Source: an uncultured Clostridia bacterium (GTDB lineage Bacteria; Bacillota; Clostridia; Christensenellales; CAG-314). From it: 18,213 nt of DNA. The notes under the pieces were generated by a model that saw only the letters and a list, made by a program, of their open reading frames with translations, did not search any database and was not told the DNA's origin. The position numbers and the translations under genes are program-made. The stretch lies in NCBI GenBank assembly GCA_934203075.1, contig CAKPYT010000004.1, positions 1 through 18,213 on the forward strand, read 5' to 3'. The first letter of the stretch is position 1. Each line of letters opens with the position of its first letter. Below are positions 5,542 through 13,338 of this stretch, in pieces.

Positions 5542-6420
5542 ATGAAAAAATCCATCCTCAAAAAACTGTGTATCTTTGCCCTTGTTGCCGTTTGCATCAC
5601 GGCATCCCTCGTGACCTTCACCGGTTGCACGCAATCCGACGGGCTTACGATTGCCATTCCCAACGACACGACCAACGAAGCACGCGCTTTACTGCTGCTG
5701 CAGGACCTCGGCCTCATTCAACTGAAAGAAGGTGCAGGCATCACCGCCTCCGTTCTGGATATCGTAGAAAACCCCTACAACCTGAAATTTACCGAGATCG
5801 AAGCGGCGCAGATCCCGAACGCACGGCAGGACGTGGATTACGCCGTCATCAATTCGAACTATGCCATTGCGGCGGGCATCAACCCCAAAACCGAAGCCCT
5901 CGCCACGGAAGGCGCTGCCTCCCCGTACGGCAACATTCTGGCCGTAAAACAAGGCAACGAAAACAAACCTCTCATCAAAGCGCTGATTGCCGCTTTGCAA
6001 TCGCAACGGGTGGCGGACTACATTTCTTCCACCTACGGCGGTTCCGTCGTTTCCGTAGTGGAACAGCCGACAAACGGCTTTGACTCCTCCGTGGATTACA
6101 CGGCTCTTTCCGGTCAGACCGTTTCCGTTGCGGCTTCTCCCGCACCGCATGCCGCCATTCTGGAAGTGGCAAAAAGCATCCTTGCCGAAAAAAACATCAC
6201 CCTGAAAATTGTAGAGTTTTCCGACTACGTGCAGCCGAATAACGTGGTGGAAAGCGGCGAAATCGATGCGAACTACTTCCAGCACCTGCCCTACCTGGAA
6301 GACTTCAATCAAGAAAACAACACGCACCTCTCTTCCGTTGCCGTAATTCACGTAGAACCTCTGGGATTGTACGGAGGCAAACAAACCTCTCTGGACGCAA
6401 TCAAAGGAACCTCCAAATGA
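5542..6420 (+). CDS. metQ: Circularly permuted methionine-binding lipoprotein (MetQ/NlpA family)
   Basis: A 292-residue substrate-binding lipoprotein for the MetNI importer. The signal peptide ends at TFTGC (Cys29), giving a lipid-anchored extracytoplasmic protein. AAGGAG lies 5 nt before the ATG, and the stop overlaps metN (ATGA). The family motifs are all present but in swapped order. Residues 33-174 carry DGLTIAIPNDTTNEAR, GLIQLKEGAG, DIVENPYNLKF, VINSNYA and SPYGN, which are normally the second half. A linker of about 15 residues follows. Residues 189-290 then carry SVAASPAPHAAILEVAK, EFSDYVQPN, DANYFQHLPYLEDFN and HVEPLGLY, which are normally the first half. The C-terminus SLDAIKGTS would in a normal MetQ continue directly into DGLTIAIPND. 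The combined length of about 244 residues equals a normal mature MetQ, so nothing is missing. The new termini fall at a crossover between the two lobes, so each lobe is now contiguous in sequence. Confidence 0.93.
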   Translation: MKKSILKKLCIFALVAVCITASLVTFTGCTQSDGLTIAIPNDTTNEARALLLLQDLGLIQLKEGAGITASVLDIVENPYNLKFTEIEAAQIPNARQDVDYAVINSNYAIAAGINPKTEALATEGAASPYGNILAVKQGNENKPLIKALIAALQSQRVADYISSTYGGSVVSVVEQPTNGFDSSVDYTALSGQTVSVAASPAPHAAILEVAKSILAEKNITLKIVEFSDYVQPNNVVESGEIDANYFQHLPYLEDFNQENNTHLSSVAVIHVEPLGLYGGKQTSLDAIKGTSK

Positions 6421-7421
6421 TTGAAATTCAAAACCTCACCAAATCGTTCGAAACGCGGGACGGAACGGTAGAAGCGTTAAAAAACCTTTCCGTGACCGTT
6501 GCGGACGGAGACATTTTCGGCATCGTCGGTGCCAGCGGCGCAGGCAAAAGCACCCTCGTGAAATGCATTAACCTGATGGAACGGCCGGACTCCGGAAGCA
6601 TCCGGATTGACGGAACGGACGTGACGCAACTCAGCGAAAAGGAACTGCGCACCGTGCGCAGACGCATTTCCATGGTGTTTCAGAACTATAACCTGCTGCT
6701 GCAACGCAACTGTCTGGAAAACGTCTGCTACCCATTGCGACTGCAGCATCTTCCCAAAGAAGAGTGCATTCGCCGTGCAAGAGAACTGCTGGCGCTCGTC
6801 GGGCTGGAGGATAAAGCCAACGCGTACCCTTCGCAGCTTTCCGGCGGGCAGCAGCAGCGCATTGCGATTGCCCGCGCCCTGACTACGGACCCGAGCATCC
6901 TCTTATGCGATGAACCGACCAGTGCACTGGACGGCGCAACCACGGTCTCCGTCTTGCAGCTTTTGCAAAAAATCAACCGGGAACTTGGCATCACGATTTT
7001 GATCATCACGCACCAGATTTCCGTTGTGGAACAAATTTGCAAACACGTGGCGATTCTGGACAACGGCACCGTTGCCGAAACGGGCGAAGTGGAAGAAGTG
7101 CTGGCAAGACCCCAAAGCCTCGCCATGAAAAAACTGCTCTACCCGGATTCGCTGGAAACATTCCAGAAAGCAACCAACAGCACGCAGCGCATGTTGCGGC
7201 TGGTGTTCCGCGGGGCACAAACCGCAAATCAACCGCTGATTGCGGAACTCGCCTTGCAAAAAGGCATTGCCGCCAATATTTTGTACGCCTCCACCAAAAG
7301 CGTGGGAGACAAAATGTACGGTAACATCTATTTAGGGCTGCCCCCGCAGCAGGTAGCGGATGCCGTTGCCTTTTTGCAGGGAATTCCCAATCTCACCGTA
7401 GAGGAGGTAACGGAAGCATGA
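6417..7421 (+). CDS. metN: Methionine import ABC transporter ATPase MetN
   Basis: The 334-residue cytoplasmic ATPase of the MetNI importer, which powers uptake of L- and D-methionine. Walker A GASGAGKST is at residues 38-46, the Q-loop Gln at 89, the signature LSGGQ at 141-145, Walker B ILLCDE at 161-166 and the H-loop His at 199. A C-terminal NIL (ACT-like) domain spans about residues 258-330. In E. coli MetN this domain binds methionine and inhibits transport when internal methionine is high, so uptake here is probably also controlled by product. It overlaps metQ before it and metI after it by ATGA junctions, so the three genes are translationally coupled. Confidence 0.96.
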   Translation: MIEIQNLTKSFETRDGTVEALKNLSVTVADGDIFGIVGASGAGKSTLVKCINLMERPDSGSIRIDGTDVTQLSEKELRTVRRRISMVFQNYNLLLQRNCLENVCYPLRLQHLPKEECIRRARELLALVGLEDKANAYPSQLSGGQQQRIAIARALTTDPSILLCDEPTSALDGATTVSVLQLLQKINRELGITILIITHQISVVEQICKHVAILDNGTVAETGEVEEVLARPQSLAMKKLLYPDSLETFQKATNSTQRMLRLVFRGAQTANQPLIAELALQKGIAANILYASTKSVGDKMYGNIYLGLPPQQVADAVAFLQGIPNLTVEEVTEA

Positions 7422-8119
7422 CGCAATTGTTTTTAGCACAAACCGCAGCCGAGGCGTGGCAGGTCATTTCAACGCAGTTTCCCCTGGCTTTGTGGGAGAC
7501 CGTATACTCCACCCTGCTTGCGACCCTGTTTGCCTTTCTCCTCGGCGCCCCCCTCGGCATTTTGCTGGTGATCGGTGCCCCGGACGGGATTCGCCCCTTG
7601 CCGAAATGGCTGCTCGCGACACTGAACTTTATCATTAACGTGCTGCGTTCCGTGCCGTTTTTGATTCTGGTTGTGGTTGTGTTCCCCTTGATGCGCTTGA
7701 TCTGCGGCACGATTGTAGGAACACCCGCTTCCATCGTTCCGCTGGTCATTGCCGGCTTCCCCTTCCTGGCGCGTCTGGTAGAAAGCAGCCTGCGCGAAGT
7801 GGATCCGAACGTCATCTCCGCCGTAAAGAGTATGGGCGCAACGCCGGCACAGATCGTGTTTACCGCAATGCTGCCGGAATGCATGCCGTCACTGGTTTCC
7901 AACCTGACGATTGCCGTCACGACGATTTTGGGCTACACCGCCATGAGCGGAATGCTGGGCGGCGGCGGACTGGGCAAAATCGCCATTAACTACGGCTACT
8001 ATCGGTATCAATACCTCGTGATGATTTGTGCCGTGATCGTACTTGTGCTTCTGGTTCAGCTGATTCAATTTTTTGGTACCAGATTGGCAAATAAAATAGA
8101 CAAACGCAAACTGAAATAA
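7418..8119 (+). CDS. metI: Methionine import ABC transporter permease MetI
   Basis: A 233-residue inner-membrane permease; two copies are expected per MetN2I2 complex. Five hydrophobic segments are visible, roughly residues 25-52, 65-95, 99-118, 160-185 and 200-222. The ATPase-docking EAA loop lies between the third and fourth, containing LREVDPNVISAVKSMGATPA. The GGGGLGKIAINYGYYRYQ region is typical of MetI. Its ATG overlaps the metN stop, and AGGAGG lies upstream inside metN. It is the last gene of the operon and is followed about 140 nt later by a very strong terminator. The partner binding protein is permuted while MetI itself looks ordinary. Confidence 0.95.
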   Translation: MTQLFLAQTAAEAWQVISTQFPLALWETVYSTLLATLFAFLLGAPLGILLVIGAPDGIRPLPKWLLATLNFIINVLRSVPFLILVVVVFPLMRLICGTIVGTPASIVPLVIAGFPFLARLVESSLREVDPNVISAVKSMGATPAQIVFTAMLPECMPSLVSNLTIAVTTILGYTAMSGMLGGGGLGKIAINYGYYRYQYLVMICAVIVLVLLVQLIQFFGTRLANKIDKRKLK

Positions 8120-8257
8120 CTCTCGGGCAAGGGTTTTTTAAAACCGCCGGCAAAACGCTTTTTATAAAGAGATCTTCCGGCGCCCCCCTACAAACGCTTT
8201 CCGAAAGGAACAAAAAAACGTTTTTCGGTTGGAAGGCCGTTCCACTGAGAGACCCGA

Positions 8258-8306
8258 AAACAAAAGGAGTTCGACAAACATCGAACTCCTTTTGTTTCTG
8301 TTTTTT
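8258..8306. terminator. Bidirectional terminator between metI and the NlpC/P60 lipoprotein gene
   Basis: A perfect 17-bp inverted repeat, AAACAAAAGGAGTTCGA (8258-8274) and its complement (8281-8297), with loop CAAACA. T-rich sequence follows on the plus strand (TTTCTG plus six T) and A-rich sequence precedes it, so it can stop transcripts from both convergent units. The gap 8120-8257 otherwise holds only weak inverted repeats. Confidence 0.88.
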
Positions 8307-8373
8307 CGCTCCTTTGGAAACTTCCCTCCGGAGGCGATTTTTCGAAAACGGTTTTGTTCCGTTTTTTATCGTG

Positions 8374-11300
8374 TCAGACTTGCGTCATCGACGGGCGCAG
8401 CACCGCAAACCGATCGTATGCGACGATTGTTACCAGCACGTTATCGTACCGGTCGGACGAAATCGTATCCGCCGTGGCCGTTTTGGTTGCGCTGGCAACT
8501 TTTACCAATTTGGAATCCCCAAGGTAAAGGAACACAATACTGCTGCCGTTGTACTCTGCCAGAATCAGATCGCCTTTCGCCAGGTCGTTTTCCGTCACCA
8601 GGCGCACGCGATTGTTATCCTTTAAAAATCCGGATTTGATGTCTCTGCCGCCGTACAGGTTCGGCACCAGCATTTTGGATACTTCAGAAGTCGTATTGCA
8701 GGTTTTATTGGTAGTATCGATCAAATCCGAAAGCGCTTTGCTTACCGTAGTATAGTCGAACAACGTAATGCCGATCTCGGCGTAAACGGATTTTGCAAAC
8801 TCGATGGGGTTCTGGAAGGTTTGCTTTGCTGCTGCCATACTTTGCGCCTTTGCTACCACTTTATTGAGTTTTTCCTCGCTCAACCCGGAAACGGTATGAT
8901 ACAAACCGTTCGTTTCCACCCCGTTCACCGTGGCTTTCGGCACCGTAATCAAACCGGAAGTTGCCTGTACCGTCACACGGTATTGCAGCGTCACCGTTTC
9001 GTCGGCAGCAAGCGTCACCTGCCACGTCACGACGGAACCTTCTGCCGAACCGCTAGGATCTACGGAATTTGCCACCAACTGCACCCCTTGCGGCAATTCG
9101 TCCCGTACGGTAAAGGTTGCGGCCTTTCCGAGCGTGTTCTTTACCGAAATGCAATAGGTCAGTTCTTCCCCCGTGTGCACGGCAGACTTCGAAGGAACAC
9201 TGCAGCTCTTTTCGATGGCGGCACTGCCCAACACACGACGCACCGATTTTTCATTCGGTTTGAGGTCACGTGCCAACGGGCGCAGAACACAGAAATTATA
9301 AACCGAATCGCTCGACGTTTTGCGGAACAGATAACGCGAACTGGAGGTGTTTTCAAAAATCTCCGACGCATCGATCAATTGCACGGCACCGGACGTTTTC
9401 TCCACGTTGGTTGCCTTATCGTAAGAGTAGTCCGGCCCTTCGGAATCGAACGCATAGGACTGACCGCTGCAATGCAGAAAAGTATGGTTGCCCACGTAAA
9501 TATACACGTGCCCGCTGCTGCCGCTGGAGGCACCGTGGCGATAGTTCAATACGTCCCCTACCTGCAACAACGCTTTTACGCTTGCAAGCAAATCCGTTTT
9601 TTGCTGTGCGGTGGTGTAATCGGCGTTCTCCCAATACCCGACCACGTCCTTTGCTCCGGACAGACTGCCTTCTTCGGCATAAGAGGCGAAGTTTTTGGTA
9701 TTTGCCGCCTTGGTGCTGAGCGCATACGGCAGCACGTTTGCGCCGAACGCTTCAAAGAAGCAGGCATTGACGTAACTGCTACAATCCAGCACGATACCGT
9801 TCGTTGCCGTTGCGTCCTCCGGAGACGGATTCAGATGTCTGCGGCTATCCAGCTGGTCGTACTGAATTTGCGTCCCCTGACGGTAAAAGGCATAGGCAAC
9901 TTCTTTCACGGCGTCCTGCGCCGTGACGGTTTGCGTTCTCGCCACAAAATCGCGGGAGAGCACGGTCAACTGGAAGTAAGATCCGTTTGCCCCCGTGTAC
10001 ACCGCCACAAAAGAACCGTTAAATTCCGTTCCCGGATAGGTGTTTGCCGCCGTATCGTCAAAGAACAGGGATTGCCAATCGTCCCCGACGTTTTTCTCCA
10101 TCACGTTGCTTCTCAACGCTACCGAACGGGTTCCGTCCGTCTTGATTTCTGCAACTGCGGCGGCGCTTGCGTTCAGATGCAGACGATAACTGATCACGTC
10201 CTCATTTTTCGACGCATATCGATTGAAAAACGCATGCGTAAACCGTACGTAGGTATAATACGGCAGGCTTCCCACACGAAACAATTCTTGCATTTGCTCC
10301 CAGGAGGAAACTTCCACCACGTTTGCAAGGCGGTACGTCACGGCATTGCCGGAAGACCGCACGGTTGCGGATTCGAACGAAATCACACGTTTGTTCGGCG
10401 TGTTGGCGGTCGTATCCACAAGCAGCGTTCCGGTAACTTTCAAACAATCGCCGTAGCGATAGCTATAGTTCGGGAAGGTGCCCGTAACGTTTCGTACCGC
10501 AATGATTTCATCGGTCGAAACGTCCTTCAGCAACAATTCTTTATCTGCATTCAGCCCTTCGTCCGCTACGCCGACGTAATACCCCAAAACGGATACTTTC
10601 GTGCCGTCGGCAATGCTGCCCAATTGCGAAACAGACGTAACGCTTTCCGTCAGAACGGTCACGGAAACGCGTACTTTCAGCCCCCTCCAGGAGCATTCCA
10701 CGTACGTATCCCCTGCGGACAAAACGGTTTTGTCTTTGACGTAATCCGTCACCGTGATCGTCGACCCGTCGCTGAGCTCGGCTTTTAATACCAGCCCCGT
10801 TGCGTCGAACTGCTCCCCGGCCTGATATTCCGTTTTGTCCGGCATCGTTTGTATCGCAAAGGAGGATACCGTCAGCACCGCTACGGATCTCGTTTCGCGA
10901 TACGTGCAAATGCTGCAGACGCGCTCTTCTTCTCCCGTTTTATCCAGCGTCGGTTTTTGAACGACCGTCCAGGAAGAATACTGATGCGCTTCTTTCGCCT
11001 GTTTTTCTCCGCAAGAACACTCTTTCCAGTGCCCGGTGCCGTCCTTTTGCAACAGATTATAGGTATGCGGAATCACAGCCAGGTCCCGCTCTTCTTGTGC
11101 GTCGCACAGCGTGCAGGAACGAACTTCCGTCCCCGTTTCCCGGTGCGTTGCCGCTTTTTTTACCGTCCACTCGCCGAAACTGTGTGTGTGCGTACGCGTG
11201 GTATAATTGCAGACGGTGCACGTCCACACGTCACCGTTTACGTCCTTGCCGTAGTGAAGAGAATGTGCTTCCTTTCCGGATTCGGCATCGTGCCCGCAGG

Positions 11301-11436
11301 TTGCGGCATGCCAGTGCGAAGCGTCGTCGTAGTGATAGCCCTCTTCAAACGTATGTTGATGGGTTGTGCAGGCACACAGCGCCACTACACTCAACACAAT
11401 CGTCAGAAGTAACAAAATCCACCGATTCTTTTTCAC
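8374..11436 (-). CDS. Large multidomain lipoprotein with NlpC/P60-type domains
   Basis: A 1020-residue surface lipoprotein. The signal peptide ends at LCAC (Cys23). Residues 24-190 hold repeated His/Trp/Cys modules (SHWHAATCGH, TCTVC, SCTLC, GHWKECSCGE, VCSIC) that look like small zinc-ribbon repeats. Residues 190-262 resemble a group-3 bacterial Ig-like domain, and about 265-360 a beta-rich OB-like domain. Residues 505-720 are an NlpC/P60-like peptidase: DCSSYVNA with Cys552 and GHVYIYVGN with His643 are the candidate catalytic residues. Residues 745-845 are a DUF11-type adhesion-like repeat. Residues 850-1020 look like a second, degenerate copy of the NlpC unit lacking the Cys and His. The likely role is cell-wall peptide cleavage or binding. 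Translation starts at GTG 11436 with AAGGAG seven bases upstream. It is a single-gene unit. Confidence 0.85.
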   Translation of the reverse strand: MKKNRWILLLLTIVLSVVALCACTTHQHTFEEGYHYDDASHWHAATCGHDAESGKEAHSLHYGKDVNGDVWTCTVCNYTTRTHTHSFGEWTVKKAATHRETGTEVRSCTLCDAQEERDLAVIPHTYNLLQKDGTGHWKECSCGEKQAKEAHQYSSWTVVQKPTLDKTGEEERVCSICTYRETRSVAVLTVSSFAIQTMPDKTEYQAGEQFDATGLVLKAELSDGSTITVTDYVKDKTVLSAGDTYVECSWRGLKVRVSVTVLTESVTSVSQLGSIADGTKVSVLGYYVGVADEGLNADKELLLKDVSTDEIIAVRNVTGTFPNYSYRYGDCLKVTGTLLVDTTANTPNKRVISFESATVRSSGNAVTYRLANVVEVSSWEQMQELFRVGSLPYYTYVRFTHAFFNRYASKNEDVISYRLHLNASAAAVAEIKTDGTRSVALRSNVMEKNVGDDWQSLFFDDTAANTYPGTEFNGSFVAVYTGANGSYFQLTVLSRDFVARTQTVTAQDAVKEVAYAFYRQGTQIQYDQLDSRRHLNPSPEDATATNGIVLDCSSYVNACFFEAFGANVLPYALSTKAANTKNFASYAEEGSLSGAKDVVGYWENADYTTAQQKTDLLASVKALLQVGDVLNYRHGASSGSSGHVYIYVGNHTFLHCSGQSYAFDSEGPDYSYDKATNVEKTSGAVQLIDASEIFENTSSSRYLFRKTSSDSVYNFCVLRPLARDLKPNEKSVRRVLGSAAIEKSCSVPSKSAVHTGEELTYCISVKNTLGKAATFTVRDELPQGVQLVANSVDPSGSAEGSVVTWQVTLAADETVTLQYRVTVQATSGLITVPKATVNGVETNGLYHTVSGLSEEKLNKVVAKAQSMAAAKQTFQNPIEFAKSVYAEIGITLFDYTTVSKALSDLIDTTNKTCNTTSEVSKMLVPNLYGGRDIKSGFLKDNNRVRLVTENDLAKGDLILAEYNGSSIVFLYLGDSKLVKVASATKTATADTISSDRYDNVLVTIVAYDRFAVLRPSMTQV

Positions 11437-11469
11437 GTTTTTTCTCCTTGTGTTTTTTAGTTCCCTTAC

Positions 11470-11534
11470 GGAAACGGAACCCCGTTTCCTTTTTCACAAT
11501 TGCATATTATAACAAAGGGAGCGGGAAATGTCAA
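11470..11534 (-). promoter_or_regulatory. Consensus promoter and leader hairpin of the NlpC/P60 lipoprotein gene
   Basis: Minus strand: TTGACA (11534-11529), 17 nt, TATAAT (11511-11506), again with TG before the -10; all twelve core bases match consensus. The predicted start is near 11499. The leader contains an 8-bp hairpin GGAAACGG-GGTT-CCGTTTCC (11489-11470) without a T run, so it is not a terminator and may stabilise the message. Confidence 0.82.
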
Positions 11535-11634
11535 TCCCCTCCTTTTCCCCCGCTCCCCCGCTACTGCGATTCTAAAGTTTTACTCTTGCTGCGGAAATCG
11601 GAGTACTTCGGCTTTGCCCCTTACAAGAAAAGCG

Positions 11635-11658
11635 AAAAAAAAACGCGGCTTGCGCCGC
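11635..11658 (-). terminator. Terminator-like hairpin with no assigned upstream gene
   Basis: On the minus strand GCGGC-GCAA-GCCGC (11658-11645) is followed by G and nine T (11643-11635). No minus-strand gene ends here. The region 11659-11827 has no convincing ORF or promoter on that strand, although a competing hairpin CGCTTC/GAAGAGCG (about 11675-11654) overlaps its 5' arm. It may insulate the lipoprotein promoter or end an unrecognised small RNA. Confidence 0.5.
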
Positions 11659-11827
11659 TCTTCCTCGACCGAAGCGGGTTCGTGCCTCCCGAAAGCCACG
11701 GCATCCTTTGAAAAAACCCTTGCGGAAAAGCCTTTTCTCCTCTCGCAAATTCGACAAAATCCGCAGATTCTCCTCCCTTTTCGACAAATCGTCCCGCCTC
11801 GGAAAAAGCAAAAAATCGCTCTGTCCG

Positions 11828-11857
11828 TTGACAAGCCGCAAACGGGTGCGGTATAGT
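11828..11857 (+). promoter_or_regulatory. Promoter of the glycerophosphodiesterase gene
   Basis: TTGACA (11828-11833), an 18-nt spacer and TATAGT (11852-11857). Start near 11864 gives a leader of about 60 nt. The preceding stretch 11535-11827 holds no gene that I can support. Confidence 0.7.
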
Positions 11858-11922
11858 AAATATAATACTTGATTCAGGTGCGGCATCCGCAAGGCTCGCC
11901 GCAATTTTCTAAGGAGAACCAT

Positions 11923-12945
11923 ATGGAAAAGAAAAAACGCCGTTGGCTGATTCCCGTGTGCATCATTGCCGCACTGATTTTGTTTTTATTGACCATCAAC
12001 CTCATTCCGCCGACACTTGCCGTGCAGGAAAACCCGTTTCTTAAAAAGGAAACACAGGTCACGATGATTGCCGCGCACCGCGGGGGCGGAGCCAACAACC
12101 CGGAAAACACCCTGAAAGCCTATCGCGCCGCAGTGAACGACTATCGTGTGGACATCATCGAAACGGACTTGTGGCTGACGAAGGACGGCCGTCTGGTGTA
12201 TAGCCACGACCGAACGGTCAACCGCACCAGCGATGCCGCGATTCTGTTCGGAGATGCCGAAAAAGAATACGCCATCGGCGACCTGACGCTGGAAGAATTG
12301 CAAAACCTGAATTTCGGTTATCATTTTCAGGATGCGGAGGGGAATTATCCCTATCGCAGCCTTGCCGGCCTGGACGGAGCCAACCGCAAGCAGGTACTGA
12401 AAGAAAACGGCCTGCAGATTGTGGAAGTGACGGAGTTGTTTCAGGAGTTTTACGCTTCGCATCCGGAGTTGCTCTTTATTGTAGAAATCAAAAACGGCGG
12501 GGAACAGGGCTTTACGGCAGCCACCGTTCTGGACAATGCCCTTTCGGCCTATCCGCAATACAAACAGCAATTGGTGGTAGGCACTTTCCACGACGAAATT
12601 CAGAAAGATCTGGAACAAAATCACCCCACTTTATTGACGGGCGCTTCCACCGGGGCGGCGGCAAGCTTCATCATTACGCAGTTATTGAAAGTGAACGTAT
12701 TTTATCAACCGACGTTCGCCTGCCTGCAGATCCCCACTTCTTATAACATCAAAGGCATCACCCTCACGCTGGATCGGAAAACCATCCTCCGCCAGGCGCA
12801 CCGCCGCAACATCGCCGTGCAGTACTGGACCATCAACGACGAACAGGAAATGCGGCATTTGATCGACCTCGGATGCGACGCCATCATGACGGATAATCCG
12901 GCACTCTTGCGCAACGTTGTGGATAGTTACCCCGCAAAATCCTAA
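11923..12945 (+). CDS. Membrane-anchored glycerophosphodiester phosphodiesterase family protein
   Basis: A 340-residue GDPD-family enzyme, which hydrolyses glycerophosphodiesters to glycerol 3-phosphate and an alcohol. Residues 9-30 form one membrane anchor after a Lys/Arg-rich N-terminus, placing the TIM-barrel domain outside the cell. Visible motifs are AAHRGGGANNPENTL with His52 and Arg53, ETDLWLTKDGRLVYSHD with Glu80, Asp82 and His95, VEIKN with Glu188, and the C-terminal DAIMTDNP. All the usual metal and catalytic positions are present. The insertion after the second His matches the GDPD subfamily layout. I start it at ATG 11923, with AAGGAG six bases upstream, rather than at the in-frame position 11869, which lacks a binding site. 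Likely substrates are lipid-derived glycerophosphodiesters or teichoic-acid fragments; the choice is inference. It is a single-gene unit. Confidence 0.9.
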   Translation: MEKKKRRWLIPVCIIAALILFLLTINLIPPTLAVQENPFLKKETQVTMIAAHRGGGANNPENTLKAYRAAVNDYRVDIIETDLWLTKDGRLVYSHDRTVNRTSDAAILFGDAEKEYAIGDLTLEELQNLNFGYHFQDAEGNYPYRSLAGLDGANRKQVLKENGLQIVEVTELFQEFYASHPELLFIVEIKNGGEQGFTAATVLDNALSAYPQYKQQLVVGTFHDEIQKDLEQNHPTLLTGASTGAAASFIITQLLKVNVFYQPTFACLQIPTSYNIKGITLTLDRKTILRQAHRRNIAVQYWTINDEQEMRHLIDLGCDAIMTDNPALLRNVVDSYPAKS

Positions 12946-13089
12946 CCTGAGGGCGGATTCCGACAAAGTTCCCGTTCGCCGCGCTTCCGCGTCCCCTTGC
13001 AAGACTTCCGGGGGAGGAACGCATCCGGGCCTTTCGAAAAACAAAAAGCGTTATGCCTCTGCAGAAAATCGCTTTTGCAGAACCGATAA

Positions 13090-13119
13090 AAAAAGAGAAG
13101 AAAACTTTCTTCTCTTTTT
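13090..13119. terminator. Bidirectional terminator between the GDPD gene and trpB
   Basis: AAAAAGAGAAGAA (13090-13102), loop AACT and TTCTTCTCTTTTT (13107-13119) form a 13-bp stem whose own ends supply A and T runs on both sides. It can serve the plus-strand GDPD gene and the minus-strand trpB gene. Confidence 0.8.
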
Positions 13120-13338
13120 CTTTCAGGTTTCTTCGGAATTTGTTTGGAAATTCTTTTCCAAGGCAAAGTGCCTCTTTGATTTTCCGCTTGGCTGCACGCA
13201 CAGACTCCCTTTTTCGCAGCCTTTTCCGGCATTGCCGTTTGCGATCTGCCGTGTCGCTTATTTTTTGCCGCAAACCCCTGTTTCTTCGTTGTTGCCGGAT
13301 CTTTCCCGCACGTTCCTACCGGGAGCAATCGTTTTGTG
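13120..13338. other. Intergenic stretch between the GDPD gene and trpB (rest of 12946-13338)
   Basis: Apart from the terminator, the 393 bases between the two stop codons hold no gene that I can support; overlapping frames on both strands have no ribosome binding site and look random. A small hairpin AGGCA-AAG-TGCCT lies near 13160-13173 with T-rich sequence after it on the plus strand. I find no strong terminator directly behind trpB. Confidence 0.4.

Noticed and set aside
8821..10788. Long 655-codon plus-strand ORF
   Set aside because: It is a shadow of the 1020-residue lipoprotein gene on the other strand, with His/Arg/Cys-rich out-of-frame composition and no ribosome binding site.
11572..11922. 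116-codon minus-strand ORF upstream of the GDPD gene
   Set aside because: It crosses the orphan terminator and the GDPD promoter, lacks a ribosome binding site and is Arg/Phe-rich like a random frame.
13120..13338. Small genes between the GDPD gene and trpB
   Set aside because: Several overlapping frames exist on both strands, but none has a ribosome binding site or recognisable composition.
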